Assembly: GCF_016862095.1 (NCBI RefSeq)
Contig: NZ_BOMH01000028.1
Span: 1 to 64,000, forward strand
Direction: 5' to 3'
Length of the DNA stretch: 64,000 bases
Source: Actinoplanes cyaneus
Lineage (GTDB): Bacteria > Actinomycetota > Actinomycetes > Mycobacteriales > Micromonosporaceae
Shown: piece after piece, positions 49,132-60,380 of the stretch
How positions within the stretch are numbered: position 1 is the first letter of the stretch
Layout: the number at the start of each line of letters is the position of its first letter
Notes under the pieces: model-generated
Told to the model about the DNA's origin: nothing
Databases searched by the model: none
The model's input: only the letters and a program-made list of their open reading frames with translations
Position numbers and translations under genes: made by a program

Positions 49132-50562
49132 GTGCCGGAGAGTGACGAGCCGACCCGGCTCTGGGGTGCCCGTTTCGCCGGTGGGCCGGCGGAAGCCCTG
49201 GCCCGGCTGAGCGTCAGCGTCCAGTTCGACTGGCGGCTGGCGCCGTATGACCTGCTCGCCTCCCGGGCCCACGCCCGCGTGCTGGCCAACGCGGGCCTGC
49301 TCGACGCGGAGGAGCTGGGCAGGATGCTGGCCGCGCTCGACGACCTGGAGCAGGCGTGCGCGACCGGCGAGTTCCGCCCGACGATCGAGGACGAGGACGT
49401 CCACACCGCCCTGGAGCGCGGCCTGCTGGAGCGTCTCGGCACTCTCGGCGGCAAGCTGCGCGCCGGCCGGTCCCGCAACGACCAGGTCGCCACCGACCTG
49501 CGGCTCTACCTGCGCGATCACGCCCGCGGCGTGGCCGTTGCGCTGATCGAGCTGGCCGACGCGCTCACCGAGCAGGCGGCCCGCAACGTCGACACCCCGG
49601 CGCCCGGCATGACCCACGTGCAGCACGCCCAGCCGGTCAGTTTCGGCCACTGGCTGCTGGCGCACGTGCAGCCGCTGCTGCGCGACCTGGAGCGCCTGCG
49701 GGACTGGGACGTGCGCACCGCGATCAGCCCGCTCGGCTCCGGCGCGCTGGCCGGCTCGTCGCTCCCCCTCGACCCGGCCGCCGTCGCCAAGGAACTGGGC
49801 TTCTCCGCCCCCGCGGCGAACTCGATGGACGCCGTCGCCGACCGTGACTTCGTCGCCGAGTTCCTCTTCACCACCGCCCTGATCGGCGTCCACCTGTCCC
49901 GCCTCGGCGAGGAGGTGGTGCTCTGGACCTCCACCGAGTTCGGCTGGGTCGAGCTCGACGACGCGTTCGCCACCGGTTCGTCGATCATGCCGCAGAAGAA
50001 GAACGCGGACATCGCCGAGCTGGCCCGGGGCAAGAGCGGGCGGCTCATCGGTGGCCTGGTGGCCGTGCTGACCATGCTCAAGGGCCTCCCGTTGACGTAT
50101 GACCGGGACATGCAGGAGGACAAGGAGCCGGCCTTCGACGCGGTCGACACCCTGGAGCTGCTGCTTCCGGCGCTGGCCGGCATGATCTCCACGATGACCG
50201 TCCGGGTGGACCGCCTCGCGGCCGCCGCCCCGGTCGGCTTCTCCCTGGCCACCGAGGTCGCCGACTGGCTGGTCCGCCGGGGGGTGCCGTTCCGCGACGC
50301 CCACGAGATCACCGGCAAGCTGGTCGCCCTCTGCTCGGCGCGCGAGTGCGAGCTGGAGGATCTGACCGACGACGACCTGACGACGGTCAGCGACCACCTC
50401 GACCCGTCGGTGCGCGAGGTCCTCTCCGTCTCGTCCGCGCTGGCGGCCCGCACGACGCCGGGCTCGACCGGCCCGGGCCCGGTCCGCGATCAGCTCGCCA
50501 CCGTGCAGCACAAGCTGGACACCTGGCGGCAGTGGGCGGTCGAGAAGGCCGTTCCGCGCTGA
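49132..50562 (+). CDS. argH: Argininosuccinate lyase
   Basis: Last step of arginine synthesis: argininosuccinate to arginine and fumarate. A 476-residue fumarase-superfamily protein with the signature GSSIMPQKKNADIAEL and the conserved RSRNDQVATDLRLYLR and THVQHAQPVSFGHWLL segments. GTG start with GAGGAG 5-10 nt upstream. Unlike in many actinomycetes it is not next to argG; it lies ~2 kb past argG, on the opposite strand, divergent from dapE. Confidence 0.96.
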   Translation: MPESDEPTRLWGARFAGGPAEALARLSVSVQFDWRLAPYDLLASRAHARVLANAGLLDAEELGRMLAALDDLEQACATGEFRPTIEDEDVHTALERGLLERLGTLGGKLRAGRSRNDQVATDLRLYLRDHARGVAVALIELADALTEQAARNVDTPAPGMTHVQHAQPVSFGHWLLAHVQPLLRDLERLRDWDVRTAISPLGSGALAGSSLPLDPAAVAKELGFSAPAANSMDAVADRDFVAEFLFTTALIGVHLSRLGEEVVLWTSTEFGWVELDDAFATGSSIMPQKKNADIAELARGKSGRLIGGLVAVLTMLKGLPLTYDRDMQEDKEPAFDAVDTLELLLPALAGMISTMTVRVDRLAAAAPVGFSLATEVADWLVRRGVPFRDAHEITGKLVALCSARECELEDLTDDDLTTVSDHLDPSVREVLSVSSALAARTTPGSTGPGPVRDQLATVQHKLDTWRQWAVEKAVPR

Positions 50563-50578
50563 CGTCCGCTCGTCCGGT

Positions 50579-50607
50579 GGGCCTCGGCGTTCGTCACGCC
50601 GGGGCCC
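50579..50607. terminator. Bidirectional terminator hairpin
   Basis: GGGCC-t-CGGCG (50579-50589) pairs with CGCCG-g-GGCCC (50597-50607) around the loop TTCGTCA, between the convergent argH and membrane-protein genes. It overlaps the last codons of the latter. Confidence 0.55.
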
Positions 50608-51364
50608 GCTCCCGTCCACGGCCGGCAGTGTCTGCGTCCACCAGCGCGCTGAAGGACAGCCACAGGCAGAGCAGGCCGGCGGGCATGACGACCAGTCGCG
50701 CGACCGGGCCGACGGTGGTGTCCGCGGAGATCAGCAGCAACCCCAGCACGGCGAGAACCGTGGTGCCGGGCCGGACCCGGTGCAGGACGGCCAGCTGGAC
50801 GAAGAGCGCGACCAGACCGGCGATCAGCAGGAGCGGCCCGAAGCCGTACAGCACGGGGTGCACGCCGGGAATCCGGAACGCCTGCTCGAACAGCTCGTTC
50901 ATCCGGGCCCGGTCTGGCGCGGCGACCCCGACGACGATGTCCACGACCATTTGACCGAGAACGGCCAGCAGCCCGGCGGCCGCGACGACAGCGCCCGCGG
51001 TCGCGGCCACGGCGGCCCGGCCCGACCCTCCAGCCCGGCCGGCTGGGTTATGCCGGGCTGGAGCTGTCGGAGCCGACGACTCTCCAGCCCGGGGTGACCC
51101 TCCAGCCGGGCGCGACCCTTCCGCCCGGGGTGACCCTCCAGCCGGGCGGGACCCTCCGGCCCGGCGCCACAACTCGGTGATGATCAGGCCGAACAGTCCC
51201 CACCCGACGATCCACACCGCATGTGCCGCGACCCAGCCGGCGCCGGCGCTGCGGCTCCCGCCCAGCCGCATGATCGCCCAGCCGGCGAGGACGCCGACCG
51301 GCGCGAGCAGCAGCGCCGTGCCGGTCGGACCGGGCCGGGCCCGAGCCACCAGGGTGAGGCTCAC
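50594..51364 (-). CDS. Hypothetical multi-pass membrane protein
   Basis: A 256-residue protein with about seven hydrophobic segments. Between TM2 and TM3 lies a low-complexity polar loop of GGSRPAGGSPRAE-type repeats (residues ~70-95), encoded by a repetitive GC-rich stretch (51080-51160). The family is not recognised. Third gene of an HTH-regulator / one-TM coiled-coil / membrane-protein operon, overlapping the preceding gene by 4 bp. Confidence 0.78.
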   Translation of the reverse strand: MSLTLVARARPGPTGTALLLAPVGVLAGWAIMRLGGSRSAGAGWVAAHAVWIVGWGLFGLIITELWRRAGGSRPAGGSPRAEGSRPAGGSPRAGESSAPTAPARHNPAGRAGGSGRAAVAATAGAVVAAAGLLAVLGQMVVDIVVGVAAPDRARMNELFEQAFRIPGVHPVLYGFGPLLLIAGLVALFVQLAVLHRVRPGTTVLAVLGLLLISADTTVGPVARLVVMPAGLLCLWLSFSALVDADTAGRGRERAPA

Positions 51365-51618
51365 TCGGCGTCCTTGAGGATGCGCTCCACGGTGGCGACC
51401 CGCACGTCCATCTCGGCGAGCTGGTTCGTGACCTGGGCCAGGCGGCCCGCTGTCTCCTCCTGGGTCGCGACGGCCCGCTCGGCGATCTGCCGGAGCTCGG
51501 TGTCGCGCGCCATCGCGGCCTTGGCGCGGCGGCTCGCCCCGAACTGCCAGATCACCACCACCGTGATGGCGCCGACCACCAGGAGGAGCGCCATTTCTTC
51601 GACAAGGTAACTGGGCAT
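51361..51618 (-). CDS. Small one-TM coiled-coil protein
   Basis: An 85-residue protein with an N-terminal membrane segment (ALLLVVGAITVVVIWQFG) and a long helical, coiled-coil-like cytoplasmic tail (ELRQIAERAVATQEETAGRL, then AQVTNQLAEMDVRVATVERIL). It starts 4 bp after the HTH-regulator gene and overlaps the next gene by 4 bp. It may be an oligomeric scaffold for the membrane protein. Unknown family. Confidence 0.78.
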   Translation of the reverse strand: MPSYLVEEMALLLVVGAITVVVIWQFGASRRAKAAMARDTELRQIAERAVATQEETAGRLAQVTNQLAEMDVRVATVERILKDAE

Positions 51619-51622
51619 TCTG

Positions 51623-51955
51623 CTAGTCCTTTTCGACGTCGTTCGGATCGGTCAGTGTCAGGGCCGCGGCGGCCAGCGCTTGTGGGGTCAGGTGCAGCTC
51701 GAACGGCGTCACCTCGTAGAACTTCATCGCCTTGCCGTCCTCGGAGAGCTCGAGCGTGGCCGAGACCAGCCCGGCCTTCTCCAGCCGCTTGAGGTGCACC
51801 TGCAACAAGGCTCTGCTGATGCCGAGCTCGCGGGCCAGCTGACTGACGTAGTTGCGGCCGCCGGCCAGGGCGGCCAGGACCCGCATCCGATGTGGGTTGG
51901 CGAGGGTGGCCAGCACCCCTACCAGGTCGTCACCGGTCAGATCGTCCGTCTGCAT
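51623..51955 (-). CDS. Winged-helix transcriptional regulator (ArsR-like)
   Basis: A 110-residue winged-helix protein: LVGVLATLANPHRMRVLAAL, NYVSQLARELGISRALLQVHLKRLEKAGLV, then a wing and C-terminal beta strand (GKAMKFYEVTPFELHL). This is ArsR-type fold without metal-binding cysteines. It heads an operon with two membrane proteins and is probably their regulator. ATG 51955 is fixed by the strong promoter upstream. Confidence 0.85.
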   Translation of the reverse strand: MQTDDLTGDDLVGVLATLANPHRMRVLAALAGGRNYVSQLARELGISRALLQVHLKRLEKAGLVSATLELSEDGKAMKFYEVTPFELHLTPQALAAAALTLTDPNDVEKD

Positions 51956-51977
51956 AACTGCTCTCGGCACGTGCAAA

Positions 51978-52006
51978 AGATTATTGGCAGGTGCTAGAAG
52001 TGTCAA
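51978..52006 (-). promoter_or_regulatory. Consensus promoter of the ArsR-like operon
   Basis: On the minus strand TTGACA (52006-52001), exactly 17 bp, then TAATCT (51983-51978), close to the vegetative consensus. The predicted start is ~7 nt further on, giving a leader of about 15 nt. It is the best-looking promoter in the window. Confidence 0.75.
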
Positions 52007-52027
52007 CTGTGGACGTCGATGTTTGTT

Positions 52028-52166
52028 GCTTGCCAGGCGGGCCCCCGCGCTGGTCCCTGTTGCTGCCGCCAGTCGCGGTGGCTCGATGGTTGCGGCGGCT
52101 TGCCAGGCGGCCCCCGCGCTGGTCGCTGTTGCTGCCGCCGGTCGAGGCGGGCGGATGGCTAGCCTG
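52028..52166. repeat. 70-bp direct repeat, two copies
   Basis: GCTTGCCAGGCGGGCCCCCG begins at 52028 and a near-copy (GCTTGCCAGGCGGCCCCCG) at 52098, each followed by CGCTGGTC(C/G)CTGTTGCTGC and a more diverged tail. Period 70 bp. No protein is encoded in any supported frame. Confidence 0.75.
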
Positions 52167-52194
52167 CTCCAGCGGTACGCCGGTGAGCGCGCAA

Positions 52195-52249
52195 CCGGCT
52201 GGCGCCTACGGTCGTATCCGAGCCGCGAAACAACCGTGAGCACCAGCCG
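52195..52249. repeat. Dispersed palindromic repeat, copy E1
   Basis: CCGGCTGGCGCCTACGGTCGT (52195-52215, given in part) against a right arm ending CACCAGCCG at 52249, about 16 of 20 positions paired, loop 14 nt (ends CGCGAA). Confidence 0.7.
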
Positions 52250-52257
52250 CGACCGCC

Positions 52258-52311
52258 CAGCTGGCACTCACGGTCGTAACTGCACCGCGAAACGACCGTG
52301 AGGGCCAGCTG
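52258..52311. repeat. Dispersed palindromic repeat, copy E2
   Basis: CAGCTGGCACTCACGGTCGT (52258-52277) pairs with ACGACCGTGAGGGCCAGCTG (52292-52311), 19 of 20 positions. The 14-nt loop ends CGCGAA, as in E1, so E1 and E2 share a second loop type distinct from copies B, C and F. Confidence 0.8.
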
Positions 52312-52319
52312 CGGGCGGT

Positions 52320-52402
52320 CGGCTGGTGCTCACGGTTGGAACGTGGGACTGAAACAGCCATCAGCGCCAGCCGCTGACGTCGGGCTGGCGCTGATGGCTG
52401 TT
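52320..52402. repeat. Dispersed palindromic repeat, overlapping copies E3/E4
   Basis: E3 spans 52320-52373 (CGGCTGGTGCTCACGGTTG against CAGCCATCAGCGCCAGCCG, imperfect). Its right arm is also the left arm of E4, a perfect 20-bp inverted repeat (52353-52372 and 52383-52402, GGCTGGCGCTGATGGCTGTT) around a 10-nt loop. Two alternative hairpins can form. Confidence 0.8.
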
Positions 52403-52444
52403 GTGCGGGCTCGGAACGCCCGGCGGCGAGGAGCTGGCGGCGGG

Positions 52445-53683
52445 CTACTCGGCGGGGTGGGCGGCGAGGCGGGCGATGCTGCCGGGCATGGCGTACATGT
52501 GGGCGAACGCCCGGGCCTGCTCGCCGGTCCAGGCCGACGAGCCGTGGCCGTAGACGATGCCGGCGCGGGTGGCGGCGTCCAGCAGGCTGTACGGGCTCTT
52601 GCTGCCCAGCAGCACGATGGTGCCCTTGTGCAGCAGCACCCGGACGGTGCCGGTGACGCGGGTCTGGCTGGAGTCCAGGAACGCGCGGAAGTCGTCCATG
52701 ATCGGGTCGAAGTAGACGGCCTCGTGGAGCAGGTCGCCGTAGGTGTTGCCGAGCGTCGCCTTGGTCGCCTGCTGACGGTTGGAGAGGACGAGTTTCTCCA
52801 GCTCACGGTGGGCGGCGATGAGGATCAGCATGCCGGGCGCCTCGAAGCCGACGCGGGCCAGGTTGCCGACCATGGTGGAGCCCATGTGGATGCCGCGGCC
52901 GACGCCGTGCTCGCCGCCGAGGACGTTGAGCGCCTGCAGGATCGCGTAGTTCGGCGCGTCCGCCTCGACCAGCGAGTCGCCACCGGCGTAGGTGGCCGTG
53001 ACGACCTCGCCCTTCTCGAAGGTCAGGTGCAGCTCGACACCCTGGTCGGGGGCGTCGGCGATCGACCTGGTGTAGGTCCAGGCGTCCTCGGGGAGATAGT
53101 CCCAGCTCCCGTACGTCTCCTCGCCGCCGATCGAGGTGCCGATGAGCCCCTCGTTGATCGAGTACTTCTTGACCTTCTCGCTGACCGCGAAGCCCCGGCT
53201 GCGCAAGAACTCGGCCTCCTCCTCGCGGACCAGGCGCTCGTCGCGTACCGGCGTGATGATCTCCAAATGCGGCGCGAGCGCCCGGATCACCGCGTCGTAG
53301 CGGACGTGGTCGGCGCCGGCGCCGGTCGAGCCGTGCGCGACCGCGTCCGCCCCGACCTGTAGGGCGACCTCGACGACCTTCTCGGCCTGGATCAGCCGCT
53401 CGGCGCCGACACACGACGGGTAGGCACCGTTGCGCAGGTAGTTCGCCTTGATCGCGTACGTGACTACGCGGTCGTACAGCTCGGAACGCGCGTCGACGAC
53501 GTGGTGCTCGACGGCGCCCAGCTCCTCGGCGCGGGCGGACACGACCTCGGCCTCACCGCTGTGCAGGCCACCGGTGTCGATGTTGGCGGTCACCACGTCC
53601 CAGCCCTTCTCGCGGAAGTCCACGAGGGCGTACGAGGTGTCCAGCCCACCGGAGAAGGCGAGAACGATCTTGCGCTTGGTCAT
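52445..53683 (-). CDS. argG: Argininosuccinate synthase
   Basis: Joins citrulline and aspartate (ATP-dependent) in arginine synthesis. A 412-residue protein with the N-type PP-loop FSGGLDTSYALV at residue ~10 and the conserved AHGSTGAGADHVRYD and NIDTGG-type segments. Its start overlaps the upstream unknown gene by 4 bp. It is the last gene of the arg block, before a cluster of palindromes. Confidence 0.96.
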   Translation of the reverse strand: MTKRKIVLAFSGGLDTSYALVDFREKGWDVVTANIDTGGLHSGEAEVVSARAEELGAVEHHVVDARSELYDRVVTYAIKANYLRNGAYPSCVGAERLIQAEKVVEVALQVGADAVAHGSTGAGADHVRYDAVIRALAPHLEIITPVRDERLVREEEAEFLRSRGFAVSEKVKKYSINEGLIGTSIGGEETYGSWDYLPEDAWTYTRSIADAPDQGVELHLTFEKGEVVTATYAGGDSLVEADAPNYAILQALNVLGGEHGVGRGIHMGSTMVGNLARVGFEAPGMLILIAAHRELEKLVLSNRQQATKATLGNTYGDLLHEAVYFDPIMDDFRAFLDSSQTRVTGTVRVLLHKGTIVLLGSKSPYSLLDAATRAGIVYGHGSSAWTGEQARAFAHMYAMPGSIARLAAHPAE

Positions 53684-54576
53684 CGGGACAGTTCCTTCTG
53701 GAGAATCGGCACGTACGTCTTCCCGTCCTGGCGGACGTGGCCGGGCGGCAGGACATAGAACTCACAGTCCCCCGCCTCAATGGCCTTCTGCATCGTCTGC
53801 TGCCGTTCGTAGTCGAACGGGTCGAGCAGGAACGAAGGCTCGGGAAGCACCGCGCCGGCGGGCAGGGTGAGGTCGGACTGGTAGACGAACGAGCCCGGCG
53901 AGGTGTGGAACGGGACGGTCGCGACCAGGACCTTCAGCGCGCCGAACTCGGTGTGGACCTTCAGCGCGCTGTTGTCGTACTGGGTGACGCCGTCGAGCTT
54001 CTGCGCCCGGTACGCCGAGAGCGCGAGCGCCTTGGCCGCCTTGCCCAGCCCGACCGCCGGCATCAGCGACCACAGTGACCAGCCGACCCAGCGGCCGGGC
54101 TCGGCCGAGGGCGCCGCGCAGTACCCGCCGACCGGCACCGGCCCGGTGTACCCGCTGGCCCGCATGTCCTCCTGCACCTTGCGCAGCAGCTGCTTGACGT
54201 CGGTGTCGAAGCGGAACGTGGACCGCTCGACCATCGCCGCGAACTCCTGCTGCGGCAGGCTCGCGATCAGCGCCGCGGCCGGCATCAGGATCAGGTCGAC
54301 CATCACCCACTGCGGCATCGGGATGCCCCGGTCACCGAACGCGATGCCGTTGATCACGTTGAACAGGTTCAGGAACTCCCGGACCGACCAGTCGCGCTCG
54401 GACGTGTCGGTGAAGTCGAGCCAGTTCAGCTTGTAGCCGTACGGGAGCTCGTTGAGCTGCGGCCGGACCGTCTCGTTCGAGGCGAGGAAGAACTCCACGC
54501 CGAGCCCGGCGAGCTTGCCGGTGTGATCGGCGAAATCCGGGAACCGGGTCTCCACCGAGGGCGGGAAGATGGTCAT
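53680..54576 (-). CDS. Unrecognised protein inside the arg operon
   Basis: A 298-residue soluble protein, no signal or clear membrane segment. It has two distinctive stretches: [20 protein letters not shown] at residues ~43-62, and [20 protein letters not shown] in the C-terminal half, near [20 protein letters not shown]. No family was recognised. It overlaps argR by 4 bp at its start and argG by 4 bp at its end (ATGA at both), so translation is coupled on both sides. A role connected with arginine synthesis or ArgR is suggested only by position. It may instead be a recent insertion. Confidence 0.8.
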   Translation of the reverse strand: MTIFPPSVETRFPDFADHTGKLAGLGVEFFLASNETVRPQLNELPYGYKLNWLDFTDTSERDWSVREFLNLFNVINGIAFGDRGIPMPQWVMVDLILMPAAALIASLPQQEFAAMVERSTFRFDTDVKQLLRKVQEDMRASGYTGPVPVGGYCAAPSAEPGRWVGWSLWSLMPAVGLGKAAKALALSAYRAQKLDGVTQYDNSALKVHTEFGALKVLVATVPFHTSPGSFVYQSDLTLPAGAVLPEPSFLLDPFDYERQQTMQKAIEAGDCEFYVLPPGHVRQDGKTYVPILQKELSR

Positions 54577-55073
54577 CGGTCCTCCAGGTTGTTGTCCGCC
54601 CGGCTCCAGTTGTCGAGCTTCGCGGCGAGGGCGGCGCCCGACGTGGGCCCGGCGTCACGGGCCACGACGAGGATGGTGTCGTCGCCGGCGATGGTGCCGA
54701 CCACGTCCGAGAGCCCGGAGCGGTCCAACGCGCTGGCCAGGAACTGCGCGGCGCCGGGCGGCGTGCGCAGGACCGCGATGTTGCCGCTCGAGTCGACACC
54801 CGTCAACAGTTCCCGCAGCAGCCGGATCAGCCGGGCCGGGCCCTGACCGGTGGTCTCGCGCAACGGCCGTTTGCCGTCCTCGGGGATCAGGTAGGCGCCG
54901 CTGACCTTGACCGCGTTCAGCTCCTCCAGGTCGCGGGAGAGCGTCGCCTGGGTGACCTGCACGCCTTCGGCGGCGAGCAGGTCGGCCAGTTCGGTCTGGG
55001 AGTGCACAGTGCGGCTCCGGATCAGCTCCACGATCCGGGCGTGCCGCCCCGCGCGTGTGACCGGAGAGCTCAT
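54573..55073 (-). CDS. argR: Arginine repressor
   Basis: A 166-residue ArgR. The N-terminal winged helix ([38 protein letters not shown]) is followed by the oligomerisation and arginine-binding domain ([37 protein letters not shown]). It would repress the arg genes when arginine is plentiful. Its place inside the block points to self-regulation. It starts 73 bp after argF; ARG-box-like elements lie near argC and argH. Confidence 0.94.
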   Translation of the reverse strand: MSSPVTRAGRHARIVELIRSRTVHSQTELADLLAAEGVQVTQATLSRDLEELNAVKVSGAYLIPEDGKRPLRETTGQGPARLIRLLRELLTGVDSSGNIAVLRTPPGAAQFLASALDRSGLSDVVGTIAGDDTILVVARDAGPTSGAALAAKLDNWSRADNNLEDR

Positions 55074-55146
55074 CGCGCCGCCCCGCTTCGCTCCGCGCCG
55101 GGACGAGCCTGGAAACCGAGCCCGATGACGGGCTCCCCGCCGCCGC

Positions 55147-58089
<2,943 letters not shown>

Positions 58090-58093
<4 letters not shown>

Positions 58094-59259
58094 GAGGAGT
58101 ACGCCGAGTTCTCGTGGACGTAGGCGTGCGAGAGATCCGTGGTCCAGATGGTCGCGCTCATCTCGCCCTCGCGCAGGTTGACCACCACCTTGACGTCGCG
58201 CCCGGAGAGGTCGACCTTCGTCCGGTCCTCGGCCGCGGCGCCGTTCTTGCACACCCAGACGCCGTTGATCGCGACGTCGATCCGGTCCGGCTCGAAGGCG
58301 GCCGACGTGGTGCCGACCGCGGCGAGGATCCGGCCCCAGTTCGGGTCGTTGCCGAAGAACGCCGTCTTCACCAGGTTGTTTCCGGCGATCGAGCGGCCCA
58401 CCTGCACCGCGTCAGCCTCGCTCGCGGCGCCGGCCACCTCGATGGCGATGTGCTTGGTGGCGCCCTCGGCGTCGGCGATCAGCTGCTGGGCCAGGTCGTG
58501 GCACACCTCGGTGACCGCGGCGGTCAGCTCGGCGAGCGTGGGCTGCCGGTCCGAGGCGCCGCTGGCCAGCAGCAGCACGGTGTCGTTCGTCGACATGCAG
58601 CCGTCGGCGTCGATGCGGTCGAAGGTGACCCGGGTGGCCGCGCGCAGCGCCGCGTCGAGGGTCTCGTTGTCCGCCGAGGCGTCCGTGGTGATCACCACGA
58701 GCATGGTGGCCAGGGCCGGGGCGAGCATGCCGGCGCCCTTGGCGATGCCGCCGACCGACCAGCCGTCGCGCTGGGCGACCGCGTTCTTGGCCACCGTGTC
58801 GGTGGTCATGATCGCCTCGGCCGCCCTCGGGCCGCCGTCCGCGGACAGGGCCTTGACCGCGGCGTTCACGCCCGGGAGCAGTTTGCCCATCGGGAGCAGC
58901 TCGCCGATCAGGCCGGTCGAGCAGACCGCGATGTCACCGGGGCCGATCATCAGCTTCCGCGCCGAGCGCAGCACCGACGCGGTGTGCTCGGCGGTGGCGT
59001 GCGTGTCGCGGAAACCCTGCGAGCCGGTGCACGCGTTCGCGCCGCCGGAGTTGAGGACGACCGCGCGGATCACGCCGCCCTTGAGCACCTGCTGGCTCCA
59101 CAGCACCGGCGCGGCCTTGACGCGGTTGCCGGTGAAGACGGCGGCGGCGGTGTAGTCGGGGCCGTCGTTGACGACCAGGGCGACATCGGGGTTCCCACTG
59201 GTCTTGAGCCCGGCGGCGACGCCGGAAGCCTTGAAGCCCTTGGGATGGGTGACGGTCAC
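58090..59259 (-). CDS. argJ: Glutamate N-acetyltransferase / amino-acid acetyltransferase
   Basis: Recycles the acetyl group from acetylornithine to glutamate, and may also start the pathway from acetyl-CoA. 389 residues. ArgJ cleaves itself before a Thr in [16 protein letters not shown], visible here as [17 protein letters not shown] and the C-terminal [16 protein letters not shown] are conserved. GTG start overlapping argC by 4 bp. Confidence 0.96.
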
Positions 59260-60257
59260 GGGGCCACTCCGAAGACGCTGAGGCCGGCCGTCTCGGGCAG
59301 GCCGACCATGATGTTGGCGTTCTGCACCGCCTGGCCGGCGGCGCCCTTGCCGAGGTTGTCGAGCGCGCTGACCACGATGATGCGGCCCGAGTCGACATCG
59401 ACGGTGGCTTGCAGGTGGCACGAGTTGGAACCGGCGGTGGCGGCGGTGTGCGGCCAGACGCCCTCGGGCAGGACGTGGATGAACGGCTCCTGCGCATACG
59501 CCGCCTGCAGCGCCTCGCGCGGGTCGCCGCCGTTGAGCCGCCTCGCCGTGATCGTCGCCAGGATGCCGCGCGGCATCGGCGCCAGGATCGGGGTCATCGA
59601 CAGCGACGCGGCGCCGGTGGCCTGCTTGATCTCGGCGACGTGCTGGTGCGCCCCCACCTTGTAGGGCGACAGGTCACCCATGATCTCGCTGGCCAGCAGG
59701 TTCACCCTGGCGTTGCGCCCCGCGCCGGACGTGCCGGAGCTGGCCACCACGACCACGTCCTCCGGGTCGGCCACGCCGGAGGCGATCAGCGGGGCGAGGG
59801 CCAGGATGATCGTGGCCGCATAACAACCCGTGTTGGCCACCCGGTCGGAGGCCTTGATCGCCTCCCGGGCGCCGGGCAGCTCGGGCAGCCCATAGGTCCA
59901 CGTGCCGGCGTGGCCGCCGCCGTAATACCGCGTCCACTGCTCGGCGCTCTCCAGCCGGAAGTCGGCGCCCAGGTCGACGACCTTAACCCCGGCCGGCAAC
60001 TGGGCCGCGACCGCACCCGACTGCCCGTGCGGCAGGGCCAGGAAGACCAGGTCAGCCTCACCGAGCGTGGCCGCGTCGGTGGTGCCGAGGGTCAGGTCGA
60101 GCCCGGCCAGCTGAGGGTGCACGGACGTCACGTGCTGACCGGCCTGACTGTGCGCGGTCGCCGCGATCAGGTCGAACCCGGGGTGGCCGGCCAGCAGGCG
60201 CAGCAACTCCCCGCCCGCGTAACCACTTGCCCCGGCGACCGCTACCCGGACTCCCAT
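59256..60257 (-). CDS. argC: N-acetyl-gamma-glutamyl-phosphate reductase
   Basis: NADPH-dependent reductase forming N-acetylglutamate semialdehyde. 333 residues. Rossmann GASGYAGGELLRLL, catalytic Cys in VANTGCYATII, and GTSGAGRNARVN are present. The start at ATG 60257 follows GGAGGTAGG; a 10-codon longer form starts inside the regulatory region. First gene of the arg block. Confidence 0.96.
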   Translation of the reverse strand: MGVRVAVAGASGYAGGELLRLLAGHPGFDLIAATAHSQAGQHVTSVHPQLAGLDLTLGTTDAATLGEADLVFLALPHGQSGAVAAQLPAGVKVVDLGADFRLESAEQWTRYYGGGHAGTWTYGLPELPGAREAIKASDRVANTGCYAATIILALAPLIASGVADPEDVVVVASSGTSGAGRNARVNLLASEIMGDLSPYKVGAHQHVAEIKQATGAASLSMTPILAPMPRGILATITARRLNGGDPREALQAAYAQEPFIHVLPEGVWPHTAATAGSNSCHLQATVDVDSGRIIVVSALDNLGKGAAGQAVQNANIMVGLPETAGLSVFGVAP

Positions 60258-60268
60258 AAGAACACCTA

Positions 60269-60309
60269 CCTCCGCATGACTATGCAAAGAACCGTATCAA
60301 CTCGCATAG
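60269..60309 (-). promoter_or_regulatory. ARG-box-like region before argC
   Basis: GCAT-GACT-ATGC (60274-60285) is a perfect dyad with the 4-nt centre of an ARG box. CTATGC (60280-60285) and GCATAG (60304-60309) form a second, wider inverted repeat. The region lies 12-52 bp upstream of the argC start. A second box at 21-bp spacing is degenerate. Confidence 0.55.
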
Positions 60310-60380
60310 CCCACGGCAACCATGGCGTGCCGGGGGTCACGATCGCGCCGTCAGGCGCCTCCGGGCGGAGGAATGCGGAT

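Larger units (their letters stand above)
52007..52444. other. Repeat cluster downstream of argG
   Basis: ~440 bases with no gene. Left part: a 70-bp direct repeat (52028-52097 and 52098-~52166). Right part: at least four palindromic-repeat copies back to back (52195-52402). The argG stop is at 52445, so the first transcript region past argG is this array, likely acting as terminator or mRNA 3' structure. Confidence 0.6.

Noticed and set aside
52028-52402. CRISPR array
   Set aside because: Repeats are 70-bp direct copies and imperfect palindromes without regular unique spacers, and no cas gene is nearby.
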